Part shown: positions 16,810 through 25,589 of the stretch, in pieces
Position numbering within the stretch: the stretch's first letter is position 1
Layout: the number at the start of each line of letters is the position of its first letter
Assembly (NCBI GenBank): GCA_003212275.1
Contig: QCQE01000009.1
Location: 1-41,791 of the forward strand
DNA length: 41,791 nt
Source of the DNA: Pelagibacteraceae bacterium AG-447-N18
GTDB lineage: Bacteria; Pseudomonadota; Alphaproteobacteria; Pelagibacterales; Pelagibacteraceae
Reading direction: 5' to 3'
The notes under the pieces: generated by a model
Databases searched by the model: none
What the model saw: the letters and a program-made list of their open reading frames with translations, nothing else
What the model was told of the DNA's origin: nothing
Translations under genes and position numbers: made by a program

Positions 16810-18366
16810 CTAAATTAAACCCTCTTTTTCTTTGTTTCTGTAAACATACAAAACTGTCAATAACCTCGCTATGAAATACACCGAAAATAATGTTGTAAAT
16901 ATTCCAATCCCAAGTGTAAGTGAAAAACCTTTGATTGGACCTGAGCCCATAAAAAATAAGATAATAGCAGCTAATAATGTTGTTATATTTGCATCAAGTA
17001 TAGCGGTTCTAGATTTTGTGTAACCACTATCAAAGGCTATTAGATTATTTTTTTCATTTTTTAGCTCTTCTTTAATTCGCTCAAAGATTAAAACATTTGC
17101 ATCGACTGCCATACCGACTGTCAAAATTATTCCAGCGATCCCTGGAAGAGTTAAGGTCGCCTCGAATATAGTCAATATTCCAATGAGTAAGAAAAGATTA
17201 ACTATTAACGTTATATTGGTAATTAAGCCAAATATCTTATATTTTACGAAGATAAATACTATTACTAATACAAAACCAATTGCTAATGCAATCATTCCTG
17301 CATTAATTGAGTCTTGTCCTAAGTCAGGACCAACTGTCCGTTCCTCGATAATATTTAAAGGAGCAGGTAATGCACCAGATCTTAATAAAAGAGCTAAATC
17401 TGTTGCTGATTGAAAAGTGAATCCACCACTGATTTGACCTGATCCACTTGCAATAGTATCTCTTATAACCGGTGCACTTATAATTTTACCATCCAATACT
17501 ATTGCTAATTGTTTGCCAATACCAGTCGATGTGGCCTTACCAAATCTTTTAGCGCCAACTCTATCAAGTGTAAATGTAACTACCGTTTCATTTGTCTCAC
17601 TATCCATTCTTGGTTGAGCATCTAGCAGATTGTCTCCACTTAAAATAATTCTTTTACTTACCAGAGCATCTTCTTCAGACTCATCTTCATAACTAAGTTT
17701 TTCCGCTCCAAAAGAGTCTTGATCGTTATTAGTTACAAATCTAAATGTAAGATTTGCAGTTTTACCAAGCAATGATTTAATTCTCATTGGATCATCTAAT
17801 CCAGGTAATTCAACAAGAATTCTGTCGTTTCCTCTTTTTAGAATATTGGGTTCATTAGTTCCTATCTCATCAATTCTTCTTCTTACAATTTCTAATGCTT
17901 GATCTTGGGATGATGTTTTTAGTTTAACAATACCTTGGGTTGAGTAATTGACAAAAAAAATATTATTTTCCTCAGTGATATCTAATTGATGAGATTTAAA
18001 TCTTGGATAATAAGGATTTAATTCACTTTCCTCGTCATTAAACGTATCTAGAATAGTTTGTTTAAAGTTTTCATCTACAGAAAAAGATAATTTTTGTCCT
18101 AAAATTTTTAAATTTTTAATTCTAATATTTTTGTCTTTGAAATAATTTCTAATGGTAATTGAAAGATTTTGTATTTTTTGCTCAATAACTGGATTATTAT
18201 CAATTTCGAGTAGGAGGTAAGAACCTCCCTGAAGATCTAATCCAAGATTAATTTTCTTATTTAGTAAGTTGTTTTCAAACTTAAATAAATTTGATGAAGC
18301 GATTAAAATAAAAAATAGAGAAATTAATATTACTGAAATTATTCTGAATTTTGAAAAATATAACAC
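16810..18366 (-). CDS. secD: Protein translocase subunit SecD
   Basis: SecD (518 residues) has an N-terminal helix, a large periplasmic region (about 40-350) and a C-terminal membrane bundle. Family motifs are LGLDLQGGSYLLLE, the periplasmic RRRIDEIGTNEPNILKRG and RILVELPGL, and in the membrane VGMAVDANVLIFERIKEE, which holds the conserved Asp of the proton path. The order yajC-secD-secF on the minus strand is the common one, with secF following directly. Confidence 0.97.
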   Translation of the reverse strand: MLYFSKFRIISVILISLFFILIASSNLFKFENNLLNKKINLGLDLQGGSYLLLEIDNNPVIEQKIQNLSITIRNYFKDKNIRIKNLKILGQKLSFSVDENFKQTILDTFNDEESELNPYYPRFKSHQLDITEENNIFFVNYSTQGIVKLKTSSQDQALEIVRRRIDEIGTNEPNILKRGNDRILVELPGLDDPMRIKSLLGKTANLTFRFVTNNDQDSFGAEKLSYEDESEEDALVSKRIILSGDNLLDAQPRMDSETNETVVTFTLDRVGAKRFGKATSTGIGKQLAIVLDGKIISAPVIRDTIASGSGQISGGFTFQSATDLALLLRSGALPAPLNIIEERTVGPDLGQDSINAGMIALAIGFVLVIVFIFVKYKIFGLITNITLIVNLFLLIGILTIFEATLTLPGIAGIILTVGMAVDANVLIFERIKEELKNEKNNLIAFDSGYTKSRTAILDANITTLLAAIILFFMGSGPIKGFSLTLGIGIFTTLFSVYFIARLLTVLYVYRNKEKEGLI

Positions 18367-18381
18367 TTTACTTTAACAAAA

Positions 18382-18669
18382 TTACTTTTTAACTTCTTGA
18401 GAGTTCATCAGACTTTGTACACCTGTACCTCTGATAACTTCAACAGTCACATTTTCAGCAACCTCAACTTCAATTTTATCGTTGTCTACAACTCTAGTTA
18501 TGGTTCCTGTGATACCGCCTGAAGTTACAATCTTATCACCTTTTTTTAAACCCTCGACCATAGCTTTATGCTCTTTGACTTTTTTTTGCTGTGGTCTTAT
18601 CAAGAAAAAATAAAAAATAACAAAAATTAATATTAGTGGTATAAATTGACCTATTCCTGAACTTTCCAT
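18382..18669 (-). CDS. yajC: Sec translocase accessory subunit YajC
   Basis: The 95-residue single-pass protein has its helix at about residues 7-24 (IPLILIFVIFYFFLIRPQ), followed by the family motif RPQQKKVKEHKAMVEGLKKGD and a small domain with VTSGGITGTI. YajC associates with SecDF and SecYEG. It is 15 bp upstream of secD, and 54 bp separate it from serS. In several alphaproteobacteria surE, pcm and a peptidase gene lie between serS and yajC; they are absent here. Confidence 0.95.
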   Translation of the reverse strand: MESSGIGQFIPLILIFVIFYFFLIRPQQKKVKEHKAMVEGLKKGDKIVTSGGITGTITRVVDNDKIEVEVAENVTVEVIRGTGVQSLMNSQEVKK

Positions 18670-18723
18670 AAAACTCCTTAATTAAAAATGAATTTTTATA
18701 CTATCTCTTAAGTTAAAACAACT

Positions 18724-19983
18724 TTAATTCAGACTAATTTTTTCTAGATTATTCATATAAGGTCTAAGCACTTTTGGAATACTTATAGACCCATCCTTTT
18801 GCTGGAAATTTTCTAAAATAGCAATAAGAGTTCTACCCACTGCTAAACCACTTCCATTGAGCGTTCCAACAAATACTGTTTCTTTATTTGAATTTTTATA
18901 TCTAGCTTTCATCCGTGTTGCCTGGAAAGTTGAACATGATGAACATGAAGATATTTCTCTATATCTATTTTCTGAAGGTAACCATACTTCTATATCGTAA
19001 GTTTTTTCTGCACTAAATCCCATATCTCCACTACATAAAATCATTTTTCTATATGGTAACTTTAACAAATCCAAAATTCCTGTGGCACAATTTGTCATTC
19101 TCTCTAATTCTTCAAGACATTTATTTTGTTCCACAATACTAACTAATTCAACTTTATAAAATTGATGTTGTCTAATCATTCCTTTTGTATCTTTACCATA
19201 ACTACCAGCCTCTTTTCTAAAACATGGGGTAGATGCAACAAATCTCATCGGTAATGTTTTAAGATCTAAAATTTTATCTTTTACAATATTGGTTAAAATA
19301 ACTTCTGCTGTAGGAATTAAAAATTTTCTACCACTTCCCTCTTCTAATTTTACTTCAAATTGATCATTTTCAAATTTAGGTAATTGACCAGTTCCGAACA
19401 TTGTATTTTCTGATGCTAATAAAGGTGGTGAAATTTCCTCATATCCATTTTTTGAAGTATGTATATCAAGCATAAAATTTGAAATTGCTCTTTCAAGTAA
19501 TGCTAATTTATTCTTAACAAAAACAAATCGTGAGCCAGTGGTTTTTGTGGCAAGATCAAAATCTAACATGCCAAGTTTTTCACCTAATTCGTAGTGTGAT
19601 TTTGGAGTAAATTCAAAATTAGGAATCTGACCCGATTTAGTTAATTCAACATTTTCATTTTCACTAGATCCTACAGGCACATCATCGTGAGGTATATTAG
19701 GAATACTTGATAAAATTTCATCTAAGTCTGATTTAATTTTTGATTGTTGATCAGTAATTTTATCAATAGATTGGGTAATTTCTTTTGATCTGGAAAATAA
19801 AGCCTTATCTTTTGTTTTTGAAATATCTTTCTTTTCTTTTTCTAATGTTTCTTTTTTTTGAATTAAATCTCTATTATCTATATCTAATTTTTTGAGTTTA
19901 TTGAGATCTATATCAATTGATCTTTTTTTTAATGCTTTTGAAAATGCATCAAAATCTTTTCTAATTTCTTTAATGTTATGCAT
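18724..19983 (-). CDS. serS: Seryl-tRNA synthetase
   Basis: This 419-residue class II synthetase charges tRNA-Ser (one substrate tRNA gene is at 2994). An N-terminal coiled-coil arm of about 100 residues (lysine-rich, KETLEKEKKDISKTKDKA) binds the long variable arm. The catalytic domain has motif 2, STPCFRKEAGSYGKDTKGM, preceding IRQHQFYKVE, and motif 3, GSGLAVGRTLIAILEN. The start overlaps the tatC end by 8 bases, consistent with co-transcription with the tat genes. Confidence 0.97.
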   Translation of the reverse strand: MHNIKEIRKDFDAFSKALKKRSIDIDLNKLKKLDIDNRDLIQKKETLEKEKKDISKTKDKALFSRSKEITQSIDKITDQQSKIKSDLDEILSSIPNIPHDDVPVGSSENENVELTKSGQIPNFEFTPKSHYELGEKLGMLDFDLATKTTGSRFVFVKNKLALLERAISNFMLDIHTSKNGYEEISPPLLASENTMFGTGQLPKFENDQFEVKLEEGSGRKFLIPTAEVILTNIVKDKILDLKTLPMRFVASTPCFRKEAGSYGKDTKGMIRQHQFYKVELVSIVEQNKCLEELERMTNCATGILDLLKLPYRKMILCSGDMGFSAEKTYDIEVWLPSENRYREISSCSSCSTFQATRMKARYKNSNKETVFVGTLNGSGLAVGRTLIAILENFQQKDGSISIPKVLRPYMNNLEKISLN

Positions 19984-20746
19984 CAGAATTTTTTAAATTT
20001 TTATTCTCGATAAGTTTTACTGAAAATATTGATAATTCATATAGAATTAATAATGGTATCGCTAAACCAATTTGTGTGATGGGATCTGGGGGTGTGAGTA
20101 AAGCTGCAGCTGCAAATATAATAACCACAACATATTTTCTTCGTTTCTTTAAAAAATCAGAATCAACTAACCCTACCCTCGCTAATAAACTCAACACAAC
20201 AGGTAATTGAAAACTTATGCCAAACGCAAATATAAGTTTCATTACCAATGAAAGATATTCGTTTACTTTTGCTTCTAATTGAATTGGTAAATTTGTTGAA
20301 AGACCAGAACTTTCAAAAGATAAAAAGAATTTTATCGCTAGGGGCATTATTAAATAATAAACCAACATACCTCCTAGTAAGAATAAGATTGGGGTTAAAA
20401 CTAAATAAGGTAAAATTGCAATTTTTTCATGTTTATAAAGACCAGGAGCAATAAATTTCCAAATCTGCATCAAAATAAATGGACAAGTAACAAAAAAAGC
20501 TGTGAAAAAAGATACTTTCAAATAGGTAAGAAAAGTTTCTTGTAAAGCTGTGAAAATTAATCGTCTATCTGTTCCATCATCTTTAACCGCTTGTGCATAT
20601 GGCTCTACTAAAAAACCATAAAGGTGTTCAGCAAAAAAATAACATCCTATAAAAAAGATTATTAGAAAAATAAAACTATGAATTAGTCTTTTTCTTAACT
20701 CAGCTAAATGACTTACAAAGCCACCTTCATTTTCGTCATTACTCAT
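19976..20746 (-). CDS. tatC: Sec-independent translocase subunit TatC
   Basis: TatC (256 residues, six membrane helices) binds twin-arginine signal peptides in the inner membrane. The N-terminus has the conserved SHLAELRKRLIHS, the first periplasmic loop includes YGFLVEPY, and QIWKFIAPGLYKHEK is the usual second block. TM5 reads FGISFQLPVV: the polar residue equivalent to E. coli Glu170 is Gln, as I recall for many alphaproteobacteria. It overlaps tatB by 8 bases upstream and serS by 8 downstream. Confidence 0.96.
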   Translation of the reverse strand: MSNDENEGGFVSHLAELRKRLIHSFIFLIIFFIGCYFFAEHLYGFLVEPYAQAVKDDGTDRRLIFTALQETFLTYLKVSFFTAFFVTCPFILMQIWKFIAPGLYKHEKIAILPYLVLTPILFLLGGMLVYYLIMPLAIKFFLSFESSGLSTNLPIQLEAKVNEYLSLVMKLIFAFGISFQLPVVLSLLARVGLVDSDFLKKRRKYVVVIIFAAAALLTPPDPITQIGLAIPLLILYELSIFSVKLIENKNLKNSDA

Positions 20747-20948
20747 CTTTTTTTTCTTCTTTTTTTTCTATTTTATTATCCTCAAGATCAATATTTGAGA
20801 CTTCATTTTGAATATTGTTGACATATTTTTTTGCGGAGCCGATCCATGAACCAACTTTTTTGAGCATTATTGGAAAGTCTTTAGGTCCCAAAACTACAAT
20901 AGCTATTGCAACTATAATTAAAATCTCAAACCAACCAATAGTAGGCAT
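20739..20948 (-). CDS. tatB: Sec-independent translocase subunit TatB
   Basis: The 69-residue protein has the Tat A/B architecture: an N-terminal helix MPTIGWFEILIIVAIAIVVLGP with the TatB-typical Glu at residue 8 and G-P hinge, then an amphipathic helix (FPIMLKKVGSWIGSAKKYV) and a charged tail. It is short even for TatB, which usually has a longer C-terminal tail. It lies between tatA and tatC and overlaps tatC by 8 bases. Position and Glu8 favour TatB over a second TatA. Confidence 0.9.
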   Translation of the reverse strand: MPTIGWFEILIIVAIAIVVLGPKDFPIMLKKVGSWIGSAKKYVNNIQNEVSNIDLEDNKIEKKEEKKDE

Positions 20949-20953
20949 GTGAT

Positions 20954-21154
20954 TTATTCTTTTTTGTTCGAATCTTGATTATCGTCAGAAATATTTTTAG
21001 GTTCATTGTCATCAGTCACATCTGATGCCATACCCTTTTTAAAACTTTTTATTCCTTTTGCTACATCGCCCATAAGGCTAGAAATTTTTCCTCTACCAAA
21101 TAATAATACCACAAGTATTACAACGATTGCTATTTGCCAAATTCCAATGCTCAT
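20954..21154 (-). CDS. tatA: Sec-independent translocase subunit TatA
   Basis: The 66-residue protein has the TatA pattern: a short helix ([21 protein letters not shown]), the conserved FGRGK hinge, then the amphipathic helix [19 protein letters not shown] and an acidic tail. TatA polymers form the translocation path. It is the first tat gene, 5 bp ahead of tatB and 50 bp behind scpB. Confidence 0.95.
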   Translation of the reverse strand: MSIGIWQIAIVVILVVLLFGRGKISSLMGDVAKGIKSFKKGMASDVTDDNEPKNISDDNQDSNKKE

Positions 21155-21204
21155 AGAAAACTTATAACCTTTTTATCAATAATTGAAAAGTCTAATTTGT
21201 AGGC

Positions 21205-21906
21205 TTAGTTCTTCTCATCAGAGTCAAGAGTGCTACTTAACATTTCATCAATATTTGAATAAATGTCCTCTTTTTTATCGTCTTGTTTTTCTTTGTAGAA
21301 TTTTCCAGTACCAAAAATAGCGTTATCAATATTAGTACTATCAATTAAACCTGCAGCTCCAAGTTCATCCACTGTTGGTAAATCAGATAATTTTTGCAAG
21401 TTAAAATGGCTTAAAAAGTCATCCGTCGTGACATATTGAATAGGTCGACCAGGGACATTTTTTCGTCCACCAGGTTTAACCCAATTTAATTCCATTAAAA
21501 TTTCCAAGGTGTTAGTTCCAAAAGCTACCCCTCTTATTTCTTCTATCTCTGCCCGAGTAACTGGTTGATGATAAACAATTATAGCAAGAGTTTCTATTGC
21601 AGCTTTTGATAATTTTTTTTCAACAGTTTTTTCTTGGGTCATTAAATTTGAAAGATTAGGTGAGGTTCTAAAAGACCATTTTTTAGAAATGCAAACTAAG
21701 TTAATACCCCGATTTGAATATTCAGCTTGTAATTTTAACAAAATTTTTTCAACATCCGTTTTTTTAGATATCTTATTTTCAATAGTTTCAATATCTAATG
21801 GTTCTGCAGCAGCAAAAACAATTCCTTCAATTTCCTTTTCAATTGAAGATAATTTAGTTGGAAAATTAATAATATTGTCTTTTTTCTTAATCTTTTTTTT
21901 TATCAT
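21205..21906 (-). CDS. scpB: Segregation and condensation protein B
   Basis: ScpB (233 residues) is a winged-helix partner of ScpA and the SMC ATPase in chromosome condensation. Recognisable blocks are IEGIVFAAAEPLDIETIENKI, the core KAAIETLAIIVYHQPVTRAEIEEIRGV and VPGRPIQYVTTDDFLSHFNL. The C-terminal tail is acidic and not conserved. It overlaps scpA by 4 bases (ATGA), so the two are translationally coupled. Confidence 0.95.
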   Translation of the reverse strand: MIKKKIKKKDNIINFPTKLSSIEKEIEGIVFAAAEPLDIETIENKISKKTDVEKILLKLQAEYSNRGINLVCISKKWSFRTSPNLSNLMTQEKTVEKKLSKAAIETLAIIVYHQPVTRAEIEEIRGVAFGTNTLEILMELNWVKPGGRKNVPGRPIQYVTTDDFLSHFNLQKLSDLPTVDELGAAGLIDSTNIDNAIFGTGKFYKEKQDDKKEDIYSNIDEMLSSTLDSDEKN

Positions 21907-22643
21907 TTGTTTTCTTTTATATAAATATCATCAAAAAGGTTTTCTTGCTTTATGCTTAGGTTGCCCTCTTTGACCAACTCAAGAGAGCCAGCAAATATTC
22001 CTGCTTTACCGGTTCGTTTGTACTTTGATCCACTTTTAAAATTTTTCGGAATTAAATCATCTAATTTTTTCCAGTCCATTAATTTTCCAAAAAAATCTTT
22101 TATAGTTTTTATACCTTCTTCTGTTGTAAAAACTGGTAATTTTGGAATGTTAATTCTCTGAAAATCTTTAGTCATAATTATAGTAGAATAGGTTTTCATG
22201 AGGTCAAATAAATTTAATTTATACTCGCTATTGTAGATGGGCCTTATGCCTGCTCTCATACCTCTAGTTCTAATTTCTCTTCCTAATCTTTTTCTTTTAA
22301 GCATCTGTTCAGATAATAACCTTATTAATTCAAGTTTCTTAAGTTGAAGTTTTAATTTTTCAGCTACTTCTTGAACTTTAAATTCTTCTTCAGGGGTACC
22401 TGGTAATAGTAATTTTGATTTTAAATATGCTAACCATGTTGCCATTAATAAGTATTCTGAAGCAATCTCTAAATTTAATTTTTTTTCTTGAGTAATAAAA
22501 TCATGAAACTGATCTGCTAATTTTGTAATAGATATATCCTCAAGATTAACTTTTTGAGCTTTTGCAAGATCTAAAAGAACGTCCAATGGTCCATTATAAT
22601 TTTCAACATCTACTTTAAAAAGTTCAGAATCATTTTCTATCAT
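21903..22643 (-). CDS. scpA: Segregation and condensation protein A
   Basis: ScpA (246 residues) is the kleisin that bridges the SMC heads. The N-terminal signature YNGPLDVLLDLAKAQKVNLEDISI and YLLMATWLAYLKSKLLLP are clear. The C-terminal winged-helix region is shorter than in many bacteria. It lies 9 bp downstream of nagZ and upstream of scpB, the standard alphaproteobacterial order. Confidence 0.95.
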   Translation of the reverse strand: MIENDSELFKVDVENYNGPLDVLLDLAKAQKVNLEDISITKLADQFHDFITQEKKLNLEIASEYLLMATWLAYLKSKLLLPGTPEEEFKVQEVAEKLKLQLKKLELIRLLSEQMLKRKRLGREIRTRGMRAGIRPIYNSEYKLNLFDLMKTYSTIIMTKDFQRINIPKLPVFTTEEGIKTIKDFFGKLMDWKKLDDLIPKNFKSGSKYKRTGKAGIFAGSLELVKEGNLSIKQENLFDDIYIKENK

Positions 22644-22652
22644 CAGTCAATA

Positions 22653-23600
22653 TTAACTTAAAATTTTGTAAAATTGTGATGTTTTTTTAACGAGAAAAGG
22701 ATTTATCAATGGTGAATTATTTCCTACAATTTTCATTTCATTTAAATTTCCATTACAATGTAAGGCTAAATTACAACCTGCACTAAACGTTTTGATTGTA
22801 TTTTCCTTTAAATTACCCTTAAGACTTTTCATGGATAAATCATCAGAAATCAAAATATCTTTAAAACCAATTTTATTGCGAATTAATTTAATAAATTTTT
22901 TTGAGTGAGTAACACAATTTTCTTTATCAATTTGAGTAAAAATTATGTGAGCGGTCATTGCAAAAAAAGTTTTTTTATTTTTAAAAGGAAGAAAATCTTT
23001 CTTAGTTAGATAACTCAATTTTTTATTTACCATTGGAGTAAAATGGTGACTGTCTACTTTTGCAAGACCATGTCCTGGAATATGCTTTATGACTGTCCCA
23101 ATACCATTTTGATGGAAATAATTGATACAATAATCTCCTATTTTAGATACAATTTTGGGATTATTGGAAAAAGATCTATTCCCAATGATATTTGATGCAC
23201 CTTTAATTCTTAAATCTAAGACAGGGGAAGTATTAATATTAATACCAAGAGATTTTAATAAATATGAAGTTTTATCAATAAATAATTTATAATAAAATTT
23301 AAATTCATCTACATCTTTAACATATTTTTTTCCAAAAAATTCTGAAGTCAAATTATCGAATGATATAATATTTTTTAACCGGTTAACTTTACCCCCTTCT
23401 TGATCAATTAAAATGGGATATTTTTTATCTTTAAATAATTTTCTTATTGACGTGGTGAGTTTTAGCGTTTGATCAATATTTTTAATATTTCTTGTAAATA
23501 AGATAACTCCCCAGGGTTTATATTTTTTAAGAAATGACTTTTCTTTTGCTGAAAGTTTTGTTGATTTGATACCAACAATAAAAGATCGACGTTTATTCAT
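22653..23600 (-). CDS. nagZ: Beta-N-acetylhexosaminidase (GH3), NagZ-like
   Basis: The 315-residue glycoside hydrolase family 3 enzyme removes GlcNAc from muropeptides during cytoplasmic wall recycling. The GH3 substrate loop IDQEGGKVNRLKN, the His/Asp dyad segment IKHIPGHGLAKVDSHH and the nucleophile segment ILISDDLSMKSLKGN are all present. It overlaps the upstream 87-residue membrane protein gene by 8 bases. Confidence 0.94.
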   Translation of the reverse strand: MNKRRSFIVGIKSTKLSAKEKSFLKKYKPWGVILFTRNIKNIDQTLKLTTSIRKLFKDKKYPILIDQEGGKVNRLKNIISFDNLTSEFFGKKYVKDVDEFKFYYKLFIDKTSYLLKSLGININTSPVLDLRIKGASNIIGNRSFSNNPKIVSKIGDYCINYFHQNGIGTVIKHIPGHGLAKVDSHHFTPMVNKKLSYLTKKDFLPFKNKKTFFAMTAHIIFTQIDKENCVTHSKKFIKLIRNKIGFKDILISDDLSMKSLKGNLKENTIKTFSAGCNLALHCNGNLNEMKIVGNNSPLINPFLVKKTSQFYKILS

Positions 23601-23856
23601 TATTTTCTAATAATTTCCAAAAATTAAATTTTTTCTTTTTTTTATTGGTTGTTTGCTCAACGTATTCAATAATATTTTTCGTATCATCTTCTAAAATTGG
23701 TAATTTTTCTGAATAAGTATTTATCTTATTCTCGATATTGTTGAGTGATCTATAAGATTTTTTTTTATAGGCATCAGAAAAATAATATTTTGCTGTAAAA
23801 AAAATAAAAAGACCAATAATAAAAACAAAAATAATATATTTGATTTCTTTAAACAT
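23593..23856 (-). CDS. Short single-pass membrane protein at the SPOR-protein position
   Basis: The 87-residue protein has one N-terminal membrane helix (about 6-24, YIIFVFIIGLFIFFTAKYY), a helical linker and a lysine-rich end. In many alphaproteobacteria the gene between argS and nagZ encodes a membrane-anchored SPOR-domain protein of several hundred residues. This one has the anchor and position but no room for a SPOR domain (about 70 residues). It starts at the last base of argS and overlaps nagZ by 8 bases. It could be a reduced descendant or an unrelated replacement. Confidence 0.75.
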   Translation of the reverse strand: MFKEIKYIIFVFIIGLFIFFTAKYYFSDAYKKKSYRSLNNIENKINTYSEKLPILEDDTKNIIEYVEQTTNKKKKKFNFWKLLENNE

Positions 23857-25589
23857 TACATTTTTTCAGGAGCAGACACACCTACAATATTCATCCCAGA
23901 TTTAACAACATTTGATATAAGTTTTAATAAAACTAATTTGTCATTTGATATCTTCTTATTCTCATTTATAAATCTTTTTTCAGGATTATCTTTTCCCAAG
24001 TTCCAGTAAGAATGAAAGAGAGAGGCTAGTTCATAAAGATAAACTGGAATTCTATGTGGTTCTAGCTTCTTACTTGAGATTTCGATACACTTTGGCCACT
24101 CAGATATTTTTTTTAAGATATTTATTTCATGGTCAGAATATTCAAAATTGTATTCTTCAATCTTTAAATCTTTTTTTAAATCTATTTCCAAATGTCTAAA
24201 AACAGATGAAATTCGAGCATAACAATATTGCACATAATACAAAGGGTTGTCTTTTGATTTTTCAATTACATTATCAAAATCAAAATCGAGTTCGACATCA
24301 TTACTTCTGTTCAACATGATAAAACGTGTAGCATCTTTTCCAACTTCATTAATTAAATCATCGACAGTTATATAATCACCTTTACGTTTTGACATTTTGA
24401 ATGGTTTTTTATCCTTTATAAGTTTTACAAGTTGACTAACTTTACAAATAAGTTTTCCTTTAGAGTTCGACAAAGCATCGACAGAAGATGTAATTCTTTT
24501 AATATAACCCGCATGATCCGCGCCTAAAATATTTATTAAATAGTCAAACTTTCTATCCAATTTATTTTTATGGTAGGCAACATCACTAGCAAAATAAGTC
24601 CAAGCACCATCAGATTTTTGTAATGCTCTATCTTTGTCATCACCAAAATCAGTTGATTTGAAAAGTAATTGTTCTCTTTCAACCCAATTATTATCACCCT
24701 CACCAGCTGGAGCTTTAATTTTACCTTTATAAACAAATTTATTTTTTTGAAGATTTTCTACTACTTTTTCAACTTCTTGATTAAGGACTAATTTTTTTTC
24801 ACTGACGAAATTATCGTGAATTATACCAAGGCTACTAAGATTTTTTTTTATTAATTTAATTGCCTCGTCTATAGACAGACTCGTTAATTGTTCAGATATT
24901 GCATCGTAATTAGTAAAATCTATTTTTGGATTTGAAGAAATGATATTATTTGCAAACTCGATCAAATATTCACCAGGATAAAGATCTTCATTATCTGTTG
25001 GAAAAGTTTCATTAAATTTGATTTCTCTTATTCTAAAATATACTGATTTTGTGAAATTAATTATCTGATTGCCATAGTCATTTACATAATATTCTTTAGT
25101 AACTTTATGATTATTAAATGATAAAACATTTGAAATTACATCTCCTAAGATAGCACCTCGGCAATGACCCACATGTAAAGGTCCTGTTGGGTTGGCAGAA
25201 ACAAATTCAATTAAATAATTTTTCTTTTGCTCGTTTGTATTTATTCCAAATGTTTTAGCGTTCTTAATAATTTCTTTTGAAAAATTTGTCCAAAACTCAG
25301 GTTGAAATTTGATATTTATAAATCCGGGTTTTGCGATTGATACCTCTTTTATTGACTTGTCCTCATTTTTAAGACTCTTTGCTAATATTTCAGCTAATTC
25401 CAAAGGAGGTTTTTTATTCATTTTTGACAAAACCATCGCAACATTTGTAGAAATGTCACAATTAAATTTCTCAGGTGGAATTTCTGTTTTTATTCCATCT
25501 AAATTATCTGGCAAAATTATTTTACCCTTTTTCGATAAATCTAAAATAATCTTTTTTATTTTATCTAAGTATTGATCAAAAATGTTCAT
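23856..25589 (-). CDS. argS: Arginyl-tRNA synthetase
   Basis: This class I synthetase of 577 residues is normal length. The HIGH-type motif appears in FVSANPTGPLHVGHCRGA and the KMSKS-type loop in PFKMSKRKGDYITVDDL. The N-terminal Add1 tRNA-recognition domain and a C-terminal anticodon-binding DALR domain (YVQYCYARISSVFRHL onward) are present. The start overlaps dgt by 4 bases and the stop is shared by one base with the next gene, so the cluster is tightly coupled. Confidence 0.97.
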   Translation of the reverse strand: MNIFDQYLDKIKKIILDLSKKGKIILPDNLDGIKTEIPPEKFNCDISTNVAMVLSKMNKKPPLELAEILAKSLKNEDKSIKEVSIAKPGFINIKFQPEFWTNFSKEIIKNAKTFGINTNEQKKNYLIEFVSANPTGPLHVGHCRGAILGDVISNVLSFNNHKVTKEYYVNDYGNQIINFTKSVYFRIREIKFNETFPTDNEDLYPGEYLIEFANNIISSNPKIDFTNYDAISEQLTSLSIDEAIKLIKKNLSSLGIIHDNFVSEKKLVLNQEVEKVVENLQKNKFVYKGKIKAPAGEGDNNWVEREQLLFKSTDFGDDKDRALQKSDGAWTYFASDVAYHKNKLDRKFDYLINILGADHAGYIKRITSSVDALSNSKGKLICKVSQLVKLIKDKKPFKMSKRKGDYITVDDLINEVGKDATRFIMLNRSNDVELDFDFDNVIEKSKDNPLYYVQYCYARISSVFRHLEIDLKKDLKIEEYNFEYSDHEINILKKISEWPKCIEISSKKLEPHRIPVYLYELASLFHSYWNLGKDNPEKRFINENKKISNDKLVLLKLISNVVKSGMNIVGVSAPEKM

